Assembly (NCBI GenBank): GCA_034112085.1
Contig: JAWUWD010000052.1
Location: forward strand, 1 to 40,821
From: JAWUWD01 sp034112085
GTDB taxonomy: Bacteria; Bacteroidota; Bacteroidia; Cytophagales; Cyclobacteriaceae
Direction: 5' to 3'
Length of the DNA stretch: 40,821 nucleotides
Position 1 is the stretch's first letter; every line of letters begins with the position of its first letter. Positions 26,501-35,262 of this stretch are shown here, one piece after another. A model generated the notes under the pieces. It saw only the letters and a program-made list of their open reading frames with translations. It was not told the origin of the DNA and searched no databases. Both the position numbers and the translations under genes were made by a program.

Positions 26501-28361
26501 AGATAAATCTATCTTGGAAGGGGCTGTGTCTCTGAATAAGGCAATAGCTTATTATGGGGATGTGAATGGTCAATTTATGGCAACGCTAAAGGAAGTTGCG
26601 AAAGAGCAGCAATGGGATATCGAACTTCCATGGCGGCAACTGGAAGATGAGGTGAAGGATGTTATTCTGTATGGAACGGGTGATACTCTTTGGAATGTGA
26701 CTTGGGATTTTAACACCAAATCAAGAACCGGAACACAAGCATTAACAGCAAAATGGTTGGGACTCTGTAATTATATCGATGATGAATATCAGCGAAAACT
26801 CCATAACAAGAACCTCAAGGATTTAGAAGAGTTATTGCAGGATGTTGTGTGTGAAGCATGTCTCGGAAGCCGATTAAAATCAGAATTATTAAGCACAAAG
26901 TTTCTTGGGGCATCTATTCATGAACTTTCTCAATTGAGTATTGCGTCCTGTCTTGAGTTGATTGAGCATTTAGATACTAAAGAAGATGAAGTTGTTTTGG
27001 CAATCAGTAAAGTTGTTTTACCGGCAGTCACAGAATCGTTGAAGACTATTGTGGCTCTTGGATTGGGTTATTTAAACTTGGATAGAGCAGTCAGCACACT
27101 TTCTGGAGGTGAACGGCAGCGGGTTACACTCGCAGGTCAATTATCTAACCACCTGTTTGGCGTCACCTATGTTTTAGATGAACCCACCATAGGATTGGAT
27201 GAAGGACAAGTTACAGTTTTATCAAAAGTATTAAAAAGTATTGTGGCTAATGGAAACACTGTGGTGGTGGTTGAGCATGATCTGTCTTTTATTCGAAGTG
27301 CTGATTATCTCATTGAAATGGGACCAGGGGCTGGAAACTTAGGTGGTGAAGTGATCTACCAAGGGAAGGTCACTGATGTCGCTAAAGCAAAACATTCAGT
27401 CACCTATAAGTTGTTTCAAGATCAGCGAGTCGCTCTAGTTAAGAGACAAAAGGAAAAAGGGGAGTTCTTTGAAGTTAAGGGAGCATTTCCCAATAATCTT
27501 AAGGATATAGATGTCAATTTTTATTCCCGGCAAGTCATAGCAGTCAAAGGTGTTTCGGGAAGTGGAAAATCAAGTTTGATTAAAGATGTGTTGTACAGCT
27601 CTTGGTTAAAAGGTCGGCCGGTTAACTGCTCTTCAGTACATGGGTTTGATCAATTCGAAGAGGTGCTGCTAATAGATCAGGAGGCCTTGAAACGGAGTAG
27701 ATTGAGTACTACAGTATCTTATACTGGAATTATTGAATACATAAAGACCATATTCTCAAAAACAGAATTGGCACAAAAATCAGGATTAAAGAAAGCTGAT
27801 TTTTCGTATCACAGTAAAAATGGAAAGTGTGCTACTTGTGGTGGTTATGGAAAGTTAAAAACAAGCATGGATTTCATGAGTGATATCTGGTTGACCTGTG
27901 ATACCTGTAAAGGAATGCGTTACGATGATACAATTCTGGCTTGCAAATATAAAGAACTTTCAATTGGGGAGGTATTACGAATGACTGTGCAAGAAGCGAT
28001 TCAATTTTTCGATGCTGGAGCTATTGTGGAAAGCTTGAATATCCTCAAGCGAGTAGGAGTGGGGCACTTACTTTTGGGGCAATCTGGTAATACGTTGTCA
28101 GGAGGAGAAGCCCAACGTTTGAAACTAGCGATGTCAATAGTACAGAAACGTAAAGGGTCAACACTGTACCTCTTTGATGAACCAAGTACAGGGCTTCATT
28201 ATTTCGATATTCTACAATTAATCACCGTTTTCCAATCGTTAGTTCATCGTGGTGATACTGTGCTTTTTATTGAACACAATTGCACCTTAATTGAATCTGC
28301 CGATCAAGTAATTACGCTAGGTCCAGGTAGTGGTGAAAATGGTGGAGAAGTATTGGCTTAA
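23589..28361 (+). CDS. UvrA-like ATPase with four nucleotide-binding domains (tandem fused dimer)
   Basis: At 1590 residues this is far longer than UvrA (about 940). It consists of two UvrA-like units joined head to tail, roughly residues 1-800 and 810-1590, each with two ABC ATPase domains. Walker A loops begin at 36, 513, 844 and 1321. Signatures LSGGE occur at 702, 1171 and 1503, but domain 1 reads LRASE near 358. Walker B is normal in domains 1, 3 and 4 (DEPS/DEPT) but VIIEPS in domain 2, and the switch histidine of domain 2 is glutamine (CIEQNE). Each unit keeps the C-terminal DNA-binding zinc module (C612/C615/C635/C638 and C1414/C1417/C1437/C1440). Each is short, which fits loss of the UvrB-binding domain as in UvrA2/DrrC types. 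Repair is therefore unlikely; removal of DNA-bound drugs is a better guess. The start is ATG 23589. Confidence 0.9.
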   Translation: MSLKTHPEIVIQGARTNNLKNISLRIPHNKFIVVTGISGSGKSSLVFEIIAKEGQRRYFETLPSFARQFMGKLNRPDVDEIEGLSPVIAIGQRTTGMHVRSTVGTMSDIYDLLRLLFARTGITDKNIQLSRALFSFNSVVGKCTRCNGIGKEEQIDLNRLIILPEKSIREGALAPTLPNGYIMYSQVTIDVLNQVCEAEGFNVDIPWNELTDLQRKVVLYGCDKIKVPFGKHSLESRLKWTGIKAKPREEGYYKGMIPIMSDILRRDRNANILKYVHSVSCQKCSGTRLNGDALSVTIQGKSIAEIVTLELNELKSWIQTNTGGTVAKEIISKIEAQVNLLEDLGLAHLTLDRSAKSLRASEIQRIRIANQILVPLSDVLYVFDEPSIGLHQEENERLIYHFKQLVKKGNTVIVVEHDLDTITSADHIIEIGPKAGINGGQLVFNGSFSEFSQLEELAATSPTYRAINSSTDKSRLSVPKIKGNSIRLIGCQERNLKNITVEFHLGKLNVVSGRSGVGKSSLVKGTLLKAVQQQLGIEVGEPAKLTSHENIDAINKLIFIDHSPIGKTPRSNPATYLGLSDHIRDIYASLPESKSQGFTKTRFSFNNKGGRCETCQGAGKIQIGMHFLGNVDLVCGTCNGDRFSETTLQVTYKGLSIAECYRLSINEAITFFEDQKKVMVGLKILQEIGLGYLRLGQSSTTLSGGEAQRIKIANQLQKKDTGDTLYVIIEPSVGLHHDDIQSLLQLFDSIKKKGNTIVCIEQNEAIIGWSDWHIELGPKSGAAGGKIVYQGIPKVAEKNSIIEVKNEASNTVVHNEIILNGVTTHGLKNVDVRIPKNQLTVVTGVSGSGKSSLVFDTLFAESNARFTESLSTYNRSFLQQNSEAEITSFSGLGPAIGINRKGGTPSKRSTVGTLSGVYEAFRLLYSRIAQHEGEIYTAQHFSFNHHLGACPVCEGLGVKLTCDPDEVINAPDKSILEGAVSLNKAIAYYGDVNGQFMATLKEVAKEQQWDIELPWRQLEDEVKDVILYGTGDTLWNVTWDFNTKSRTGTQALTAKWLGLCNYIDDEYQRKLHNKNLKDLEELLQDVVCEACLGSRLKSELLSTKFLGASIHELSQLSIASCLELIEHLDTKEDEVVLAISKVVLPAVTESLKTIVALGLGYLNLDRAVSTLSGGERQRVTLAGQLSNHLFGVTYVLDEPTIGLDEGQVTVLSKVLKSIVANGNTVVVVEHDLSFIRSADYLIEMGPGAGNLGGEVIYQGKVTDVAKAKHSVTYKLFQDQRVALVKRQKEKGEFFEVKGAFPNNLKDIDVNFYSRQVIAVKGVSGSGKSSLIKDVLYSSWLKGRPVNCSSVHGFDQFEEVLLIDQEALKRSRLSTTVSYTGIIEYIKTIFSKTELAQKSGLKKADFSYHSKNGKCATCGGYGKLKTSMDFMSDIWLTCDTCKGMRYDDTILACKYKELSIGEVLRMTVQEAIQFFDAGAIVESLNILKRVGVGHLLLGQSGNTLSGGEAQRLKLAMSIVQKRKGSTLYLFDEPSTGLHYFDILQLITVFQSLVHRGDTVLFIEHNCTLIESADQVITLGPGSGENGGEVLA

Positions 28362-28365
28362 ATAT

Positions 28366-28373
28366 TACTTTTG
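28366..28373 (+). promoter_or_regulatory. Candidate -7 box for the phosphotransferase gene
   Basis: TACTTTTG is a full match to TAnnTTTG, five bases after the UvrA-like stop. It would give a leader of about 27 bases for the ATG at 28407. No good -33 box lies at the usual distance, so read-through from the UvrA-like gene is also possible. Confidence 0.35.
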
Positions 28374-28406
28374 CTCTACACTTCTTCTCTATAGCTAGAT
28401 CATCTC

Positions 28407-29375
28407 ATGAATCCAGATTTCAAGGACTATCTTTTAAAAGTTGCCAAATCTTCAGATTGTGAAGAAGTTGAAGTCATTCAATCTTTGTGGAGTGGATACG
28501 GCAAGATTTCTCGCTATCAATTGACGGGTTCATCGCTTAATACTGTTGTTGTTAAATTTATATCTCTCAACCAATCTAGTGAGCATCCAAGAGGATGGGA
28601 TACAAATAAGTCTCATCATCGGAAGGTGAAATCTTACGAAGTTGAAACGCGTTGGTACGAACAATGGAATCAACTATGTTCGGCTAATTGCAGAGTGCCA
28701 AAATTTCTTGGTTCATTTTCTGAAGGACACGACCAATGGATAATTTTGGAAGACTTGAATGTAAATTTTCCGTTAAGAAAACATCAAATTGATTTTTCAG
28801 AGGTGAAAGTTTGTTTAAAATGGTTGGCGAATTTTCATGCTACATTCTTAGGCCGTCAGCCAGACGGTTTATGGGAAGTTGGGACGTATTGGCAATTGAA
28901 AACTCGACCAGATGAATTTGAAAAGATTGAACATCCAGAATTAAAGTCAAAGGCATATTTAATTGATGAAATATTAAATAAGTGCAAATATCAAACGATT
29001 GTTCATGGAGATGCTAAACTCGCTAATTTTTGCTTCTCTGAAAGTGGTGAAAATATAGCTGCTGTAGACTTTCAATATGTTGGTGGTGGTTGCGGAATGA
29101 AAGATGTGGCCTACTTTTTGGGAAGTTGTCTCTCAAGTTCTGAATGTGAATTACACCAACACAAGTTATTGGATTACTATTTTTTAGAATTACAAAAAGC
29201 ATTTGACGCTTCTACATTCAATTTTGAATTCGAAGAATTGGAATATGAATGGAGAATGATGTATCCTTTTGCATGTGCTGATTTTACAAGATTCTTGATG
29301 GGCTGGATGCCTACACATCAAAAGATAAATAACTACAATCTTAATATGGTAAATTCAGTTTTGTCAAACTTGTAG
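28407..29375 (+). CDS. Kinase-fold phosphotransferase (APH/ecdysteroid-kinase-like)
   Basis: The 322-residue protein has an aminoglycoside-phosphotransferase or choline-kinase-type fold. The catalytic loop is H200-G-D202-x4-N207 in TIVHGDAKLANFCF, and the metal-binding aspartate is D221 in AAVDFQYVG. The N-lobe shows VVVKFISL with the ATP-binding lysine and a WIILEDLNVNFPLR hinge. The WDTNKSHHRKVKSYEVE stretch and the DFQ motif are closer to ecdysteroid-kinase-like (DUF1679) members than to classic APH enzymes. The substrate is a small molecule, unidentified. It follows the UvrA-like gene by 45 bases on the same strand and converges on the TetM-like gene at a 16-bp gap. Confidence 0.8.
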   Translation: MNPDFKDYLLKVAKSSDCEEVEVIQSLWSGYGKISRYQLTGSSLNTVVVKFISLNQSSEHPRGWDTNKSHHRKVKSYEVETRWYEQWNQLCSANCRVPKFLGSFSEGHDQWIILEDLNVNFPLRKHQIDFSEVKVCLKWLANFHATFLGRQPDGLWEVGTYWQLKTRPDEFEKIEHPELKSKAYLIDEILNKCKYQTIVHGDAKLANFCFSESGENIAAVDFQYVGGGCGMKDVAYFLGSCLSSSECELHQHKLLDYYFLELQKAFDASTFNFEFEELEYEWRMMYPFACADFTRFLMGWMPTHQKINNYNLNMVNSVLSNL

Positions 29376-29391
29376 GATCTCACATCTAATT

Positions 29392-31383
29392 TCAAATGGA
29401 TAGTCGTTCATCTGCTTTAAAGGCTCCACGCATATGCAGTATCCACTGAGACTCATTTAAGGGTGAAACACCTTTATAGTCTCTGATTTTGTCATCAGTA
29501 GTTGTGGTTTTTTCATAGCCATCTAGGATTAGTTTTAGACGTCCTTTCCCAGAGGTCGTAGCATTAAACTTGATAGAATAATCCATTGCCTCAGCTACCG
29601 AAACTCGTCCTTTCAAGGTGAAAAAATTATTATCGAAAACAGGAGCCACTATCTGAGCTCTCATTTGGTTTAAATCACTAGAAATTGGTCCTAACAAATC
29701 CTGATTGGCTTTGATCTCGAAAGCATACATAGGTTCTAAAAGATCCGTTCCTGCATTTTCTAATCCCCTGAGCACGCCCATTGGAGTAGCTAATAAAAAA
29801 TCTCCAGGGTTCGAGTGTACCGTATGCTCAGAACCCTCAATTAGAGTAATGGATAAATCAGTGACTTCATACCCCTTAATACCCTGCTTGAGAGACCATG
29901 GAATGGCCCGTTTGACCTCATTGATATACTTGCTACTAATGTCACTCGTCCTTACATTAGAAGTAAACGATACGCCACTGGCAAGTGGTGCTGGCTCTAT
30001 CAAGAATGTCATAATGGCCCAGCATGGCTTGGGCATCCAGTAACGAACATATCCTTCAGCTGACTGAGAAGGTGTTTCTTTATAAATCACTTTAGGTTTA
30101 AGAAATTCTGCCTCAATCGCCCATCTTTGGACTAAACTTTCCTTAAGAACCTCTGTTTGAATAGGTCCTAAAATTTTTAAGTGAAACTCTTTTTCCTTCT
30201 TAAACCATTTAAAATCTAATACAGGGTCTTCCGCGTTGAGAACTTCTAAAGCCTCACCTAGTTTTTGATAATCTTTATCGTCAGTTGCCATTGCTTCAAC
30301 TCCTAAGACAGCATTGCTGATCTTAGAAAACTGATCATTGAGATTTTCAGAGCCTAGAACATCTCCCGAAAGTATTATTTCAGAAGTAGTTACAAGGCCT
30401 ATATCTCCTTGATTTAACTCAGAAAATTGCTCTAAACTTCCAAGATGTGGTTTAAATATCTGATTGATTTTCACGTCTTTACCGAGTTGTTGTGATCGAA
30501 TCACGTCCTTACTTGTAATAACTCCTCCATAAGATTTTATGTGAGCTAGCCTTCCATGTTTTTTATGAAACTCTACTTTGAAAACCTTAGCGGAGGGAGT
30601 AGAGTAATAGTCATTGTATTGGGGTATAAACGTCACGATACTGTTTAACAAACTCTCTATTCCCATTCCCAACTTAGCACTTCCGAAGAGCAAACCATAA
30701 AGGCCTCCAGTTTTTATATGATACTTTCCTTTCTCTAAAATACCTGTTAAATCAGAAGTGTTTCCTTCGAGATAATTCTCTAGAAAATCCTCGTCACATT
30801 CGGCTAAATTTTCCATTGATGTATTAAGGATCGTAGTGTCTATATACTTTTCACAATCTGTAACCGACAACAATCTAGGTTGATTTGAATCAGATAAATC
30901 CGGAAAGTTCAGCGCGAATAACTTAGCTCCTAATTCTTTTTGAAGATCTAAAAATACTTGGTCTGAATCTACGCCATCCCGATCGATTTTGTTAACAAAA
31001 ATAATGACAGGTAATTTACGCTCTTTCAAGCTCTCCCATAAGTTAAGCGTGTGGGCTTGAACGCCTTCCTTGGCAGAAACTACTAATATTACGCCATCTA
31101 ATATCGAAAGAGATCTATCTACTTCAGAAGAGAAATCGATATGTCCTGGTGTATCTACCAACTGGAATACCTGGTTCTTCCAGGAGAAATTAACGGATGA
31201 TGCTCTTATCGAAATCCCCCTACTTTTCTCCATAGCTAAACCATCAGTGATGGTCGAGCCTTTATCTACACTGCCCCGAGATTTGGTTGCGCCAGAATGA
31301 TGTAGTAAACACTCGGTAAGTGAGGTCTTCCCAGCATCAACATGTGCTAAAATTCCTATGGTTAAAACTGTTTTTTTTGACAT
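29392..31383 (-). CDS. TetM/TetQ-like ribosomal protection GTPase
   Basis: The 663-residue protein is an EF-G relative of the tetracycline ribosomal-protection branch. The GTPase domain has G1 AHVDAGKT (13-20), G3 DTPGH and G4 NKID. The line runs on through EF-G-like domains II to V, including the C-terminal segment KQGIKGYEVTDLSITLIEG and HSNPGDFLLATP. That segment aligns with the loop in TetM (STPADF) whose proline reaches towards the drug site on 16S rRNA; the proline is kept here. Such factors dislodge tetracycline from the ribosome with GTP. EF-G itself is longer, about 700 residues, and has a different domain IV, so this is not the housekeeping factor. Whether it confers resistance or has another ribosome role is open. 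The start is ATG 31383. Confidence 0.85.
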   Translation of the reverse strand: MSKKTVLTIGILAHVDAGKTSLTECLLHHSGATKSRGSVDKGSTITDGLAMEKSRGISIRASSVNFSWKNQVFQLVDTPGHIDFSSEVDRSLSILDGVILVVSAKEGVQAHTLNLWESLKERKLPVIIFVNKIDRDGVDSDQVFLDLQKELGAKLFALNFPDLSDSNQPRLLSVTDCEKYIDTTILNTSMENLAECDEDFLENYLEGNTSDLTGILEKGKYHIKTGGLYGLLFGSAKLGMGIESLLNSIVTFIPQYNDYYSTPSAKVFKVEFHKKHGRLAHIKSYGGVITSKDVIRSQQLGKDVKINQIFKPHLGSLEQFSELNQGDIGLVTTSEIILSGDVLGSENLNDQFSKISNAVLGVEAMATDDKDYQKLGEALEVLNAEDPVLDFKWFKKEKEFHLKILGPIQTEVLKESLVQRWAIEAEFLKPKVIYKETPSQSAEGYVRYWMPKPCWAIMTFLIEPAPLASGVSFTSNVRTSDISSKYINEVKRAIPWSLKQGIKGYEVTDLSITLIEGSEHTVHSNPGDFLLATPMGVLRGLENAGTDLLEPMYAFEIKANQDLLGPISSDLNQMRAQIVAPVFDNNFFTLKGRVSVAEAMDYSIKFNATTSGKGRLKLILDGYEKTTTTDDKIRDYKGVSPLNESQWILHMRGAFKADERLSI

Positions 31384-31570
31384 CAGTTGGCTAAAATAGA
31401 GAGTTTAAAAAGACTTTTTCATGAATTCAAGATCCATTTTAGAAGAATGTATTATTCAAGTATGAGATTCTTCTCTACCTTCTTTTGTAACCTTTTCAAG
31501 GCTTTTTCTTCTCACTAATTTTAGTGGATTGTTTAATTTAATGAGGACAAGAACCAAGCGATGGTATATG

Positions 31571-33382
31571 TTAAAATTTCTCAATCAACTCGACAAAAGC
31601 ACTACCATACTTATCTAACTTAAACTGACCCACACCAGGCACCTCTGCCATCTCTAAAAGTGATACAGGTTTGGCCTCTGCCATAGCTTGTAATGTACTG
31701 TCTGGGAAAATCACATAGGCGGGCACTCCTTTTTCAGTAGCCAACTCCTTTCGTAATTTCTTTAATTGACTCATCAATTCAATATTATATACATAAGTTT
31801 TAGGAGCAGATTTTCCTTTTTTAGCAAATGCGGCAGGCTTTTCCTCGAACTTAGGAGGTTCTACTAGATTTACTTTATGGTCTTCAAACAATACTTGATC
31901 TGCCAATGCTGTTGTTTTCAATTTATTACCATCTGTATAATCAATCTCGAAATATCCTTGGTTAATCAATTGCGTAATAAAACTGGTCCAGCTATATACA
32001 TTTATATCTGCTCCTGCGCCATACGTCTTGATTTGATCATACTTCTTTTCTATAATCTCTGCTCGCTGCGATCCTCTTAGGATATCCGTCATTAGGGCAA
32101 TTGTAATCTGCTGATTCGTTCGTTTAGAAGCTGAAAAAGCTTTCTGAGCGATTACTGTTCCATCAAATTTTTGTGGTGGGTTTTTACACGTATCACAGTT
32201 ACCGCAAGGCTCTGAAGTATGTTCTCCAAAATAGCTCAAAACCATGTTGGTTCGACAACTTGAAGCTTGGCAGAACTCCAACATGCGATCGAGTTTCGCC
32301 AACTGCATAGCTTTAAAATGTTCGGAGGCATCACTTCCTGTTACAAACGATCGCAGGACCGTAAGGTCCCCATAACTAAAGAATAAAATCGCCTGAGAAT
32401 CTACGCCATCTCTTCCTGCTCTTCCTATTTCCTGGTAGTAACTTTCTATGTTTTTGGGTAAGTTATAATGTATAACCCAGCGTACATTTGACTTATCTAT
32501 CCCCATCCCGAAGGCTATGGTTGCGCAGATTATTTGTACATCGTCTCGCTGAAAAGCAATTTGAATTTTTTCTCTTTTATCAGCTGGCATTGCTCCATGA
32601 TAAAAGGCTGCTTTGAAACCATCTTTTTTGAGTTTTGTGGCTAATTGTTCTGTGCTTTTTCTACTCAAACAATAGATGATGCCTACTTCTCCCGCGTTAT
32701 TAGTAATATGTTTTTTAATGACTTCATACCTCTGTTGAGAAGGTAGAACTTTGACTTCTATATTTTTACGTCTAAAACTTGAAAGAAATAATTTCACGTC
32801 TTTAAGATCTAATTGCTTAATAATATCTTGCTGGGTTGCCTTATCTGCTGTTGCGGTCAAGGCTAAATGCGGGATTGTTGGAAATTTGTTTATTAAATGT
32901 TTTAGTTGCGCATACTCAGGTCTAAAATCATTTCCCCAGATAGAAACACAATGCGCTTCATCAATCGCAATCATCGATAAATTGATAGTCCCTAGAAAAG
33001 ACATGAAATTAGAAGAAACAGCACGTTCTGGAGACACATATAGAATGGTGATTTTTCCGGCTTCCAATCGTTTGAACACTGCTAATTCTTGTTCGCTACT
33101 CAAGCTACTATTCAATCCTTCGGCTTTGATACCATTTGCCTGTAGGTGAGACACTTGGTCTTTCATCAAAGCTATCAATGGAGACACTATTAGAGCTACG
33201 CCCTCTAGTACTAAAGCTGGAACTTGGTAGCAAGCAGATTTACCTCCACCAGTAGGCATGATTACCAGACTATCTTTACCGTCCAACGTACGGTCTATAA
33301 CAGCCTCTTGATGTAATCTAAAACTATCGTAACCAAAAACTTTTTTAAATACTTCTAAAGGTGTTTTACTGACTTTTATCAT
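31571..33382 (-). CDS. recQ: ATP-dependent DNA helicase RecQ
   Basis: The 603-residue protein has all RecQ parts in order. The helicase core has MPTGGGKSACYQ (Walker A), IDEAHCVS (motif II), ALTATADKAT (motif III) and YYQEIGRAGRDG (motif VI). The zinc site is C-R-T then CGNCDTC, followed by a winged-helix region and a C-terminal HRDC domain ending in LLEMAEVPGVGQFKLDKYG. RecQ unwinds DNA 3' to 5' in recombination repair. The aromatic-rich loop reads SIWGNDFRPEY where most members have SQWGHDFRPEY. The start is ATG 33382. It stands apart from its neighbours by 187 and 242 bp. A small CACTA/TAGTG hairpin lies at 31513-31526 downstream of its stop without a U run. Confidence 0.93.
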   Translation of the reverse strand: MIKVSKTPLEVFKKVFGYDSFRLHQEAVIDRTLDGKDSLVIMPTGGGKSACYQVPALVLEGVALIVSPLIALMKDQVSHLQANGIKAEGLNSSLSSEQELAVFKRLEAGKITILYVSPERAVSSNFMSFLGTINLSMIAIDEAHCVSIWGNDFRPEYAQLKHLINKFPTIPHLALTATADKATQQDIIKQLDLKDVKLFLSSFRRKNIEVKVLPSQQRYEVIKKHITNNAGEVGIIYCLSRKSTEQLATKLKKDGFKAAFYHGAMPADKREKIQIAFQRDDVQIICATIAFGMGIDKSNVRWVIHYNLPKNIESYYQEIGRAGRDGVDSQAILFFSYGDLTVLRSFVTGSDASEHFKAMQLAKLDRMLEFCQASSCRTNMVLSYFGEHTSEPCGNCDTCKNPPQKFDGTVIAQKAFSASKRTNQQITIALMTDILRGSQRAEIIEKKYDQIKTYGAGADINVYSWTSFITQLINQGYFEIDYTDGNKLKTTALADQVLFEDHKVNLVEPPKFEEKPAAFAKKGKSAPKTYVYNIELMSQLKKLRKELATEKGVPAYVIFPDSTLQAMAEAKPVSLLEMAEVPGVGQFKLDKYGSAFVELIEKF

Positions 33383-33624
33383 TGCTTAAAATTACTAACT
33401 AGCTATTTGTAATACCAATGAATAATCACTCTTTGCTTTCTCACTAGGTAATGGAGTCTTAGCTAGATTTTTAAATATTTATTGACTTAGAGAAATAAGC
33501 TTTCTACATAATCAACATCCCGTATAAGTCTAACTACTAAAATATACGCCCGAGAACCCTTATTAAACTGTCTTTAAGGTTAACTCTAGAAAGACAAGTG
33601 AGTGGCATGTATTTCTCTACAATT

Positions 33625-34854
33625 TTAAGCACTGGCCTTTCTGTTCTTTAAAAATTTTCTCTCTAAAATTAGTCCAGAATACTTAAGCAATACCGACCAT
33701 GGATTTAAATTCGGCTTTGGTGCTTTCCCTTGCCCTAAGCGTTTTATTTGTGCTTCGTACCAAATTATACTCATTGCTCCATCAAGCCCTTTTATTCCTG
33801 TCTTTTTAATTTCGGTATTGAAATTTATACGGCTTTCGTTAATTATTTCATTTCCAATATTAGGATATATGGCAAAAGGCCGTGCGATCCCAATAATATC
33901 TAATTGATTAGAAGCTATAGCATCTTTCATTACTTCGATAGTACGAAATCCACCAGTTAGCATTAGGGGAGTATTTGTTATTTTTCTAGCTTTTTCAATA
34001 TAGTCCATGAAATAGACTTCTCTTTTTATGGTGCTCCCTTTTCGTTTGCCCATCATCGCTGGAGCCTCATATGTCCCTCCTGATATTTCAATTAAATCAA
34101 TTCCTTCTCTTGAAAGAATTTTGACGACTTCTATTGATTCTTCTTCTGAAAACCCACCTTTTTGAAAGTCCGCTGAATTTAATTTGATTCCAATCGGAAA
34201 ACCACTTCCTACTCGTTCTCTAATTTTTCTATAAACTTCAACAACGAATCGGGCCCTGTTCTCTAAACTCCCTCCCCATTTATCTGTTCTTACATTAGAA
34301 TATGGAGATAAAAATTGACTGACCAAATAACCGTGCGCCCCGTGAATTTGCACTCCTGAAAAACCTGCATCTTTTAAGATGATAGCGGTATTTCCAAATG
34401 CTTCAATAATTGTTAAAATCTCACTATCATTTAATGTTAAGGGTATTTTATTAGTTGATTTTTTTCTCCCTCCAGATTTCAGAGGTACAGCAGAGGGAGC
34501 TTTTAGGTCACTATTGATTTGTTCCATTGCTTGTCTCCCAGGATGATTTATTTGAGCCCATAGATGTGTATTCGTGCCTTTTACACTTTCTGCCCATTCT
34601 TTTAGCATTCCAAAGTTTTTGCGATTTTCAACAACGATATTTCTTGGCTCCCCGATAGCCTTCGAGTCAATCATAATATTTCCCGTAATCAACAATCCTG
34701 CACCACTTTGTGCCCATTTTTTATATACATCTATCAGAACAGGTGTTGGTTCATGATATTTGTTTGATAAGTTTTCACTCATTGCTGATTTTGCAATCCT
34801 ATTGCTTAGAATTGAACCATTTGGCAAGATCATTTCTTCTTCTAATACATTCAT
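33625..34854 (-). CDS. NADH:flavin oxidoreductase, Old Yellow Enzyme family
   Basis: This 409-residue FMN-dependent TIM barrel reduces activated alkenes or related substrates with NAD(P)H. Family features are ANQINHPGRQA-type text (here WAQINHPGRQAMEQ), the active-site stretch GVQIHGAHGYLVSQFLSPY with its histidine pair, the SNVRTDKWGGSLENRARF segment that packs on the barrel, and the phosphate-binding turn near LMLTGGFRTIE. The length suits the NADPH dehydrogenase/2,4-dienoyl-type barrel without the extra iron-sulphur part. The start is ATG 34854. It is the first gene of the accessory-looking stretch to the right. The substrate is unknown. Confidence 0.9.
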   Translation of the reverse strand: MNVLEEEMILPNGSILSNRIAKSAMSENLSNKYHEPTPVLIDVYKKWAQSGAGLLITGNIMIDSKAIGEPRNIVVENRKNFGMLKEWAESVKGTNTHLWAQINHPGRQAMEQINSDLKAPSAVPLKSGGRKKSTNKIPLTLNDSEILTIIEAFGNTAIILKDAGFSGVQIHGAHGYLVSQFLSPYSNVRTDKWGGSLENRARFVVEVYRKIRERVGSGFPIGIKLNSADFQKGGFSEEESIEVVKILSREGIDLIEISGGTYEAPAMMGKRKGSTIKREVYFMDYIEKARKITNTPLMLTGGFRTIEVMKDAIASNQLDIIGIARPFAIYPNIGNEIINESRINFNTEIKKTGIKGLDGAMSIIWYEAQIKRLGQGKAPKPNLNPWSVLLKYSGLILERKFLKNRKASA

Positions 34855-35003
34855 GAGATTGATTAGTTACTAGTATTGTTTTGAATAATTAAATAGGGGG
34901 TGCGCTGATGTGAATTCAGGTATTTGCTTGCAACGGCTTGAGTATAATTAGTATTTGATTACAACATCCAAACCTTGCGAGTTATAAATGTTACTAGCAG
35001 TGT

Positions 35004-35168
35004 TTATCTATTTTTGAGGCTTTTAATTATCGCATAAATTGAGATCGCAAAGCCGACCATGTAAACAATGGACAATGCTGTGTTCTCAAATTTTAGATTT
35101 TCAAAGTCGAATTGTTTATACAATGCGACTCCTATAATTATCGCGCAAATTCCAAAAATAAATTTCAT
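35004..35168 (-). CDS. Small membrane protein, 54 residues
   Basis: A frame from ATG 35168 to TAA 35004 encodes a 54-residue protein with two hydrophobic segments: KFIFGICAIIIGVALY at the N-terminus and ALSIVYMVGFAISIYAIIK towards the C-terminus. A short polar loop (KQFDFENLKFENT) lies between them. The pattern of two helices with a basic end (SLKNR) is a credible hairpin in the inner membrane. Codon use is AT-rich like its surroundings. I recognise no family. It sits in the accessory stretch, 148 bp after the OYE gene starts, upstream of it on the same strand, and is followed by a TGCTAGTAAC box three bases past its stop. Confidence 0.55.
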   Translation of the reverse strand: MKFIFGICAIIIGVALYKQFDFENLKFENTALSIVYMVGFAISIYAIIKSLKNR

Positions 35169-35262
35169 AAATTTTAGTGTTTAATTAACAAGTCAGTTGA
35201 AGATCTAATTAATATTTATTTTAAAAAGAAGGTGTAAAAATTTTGACTAACGCTTCATAGAA

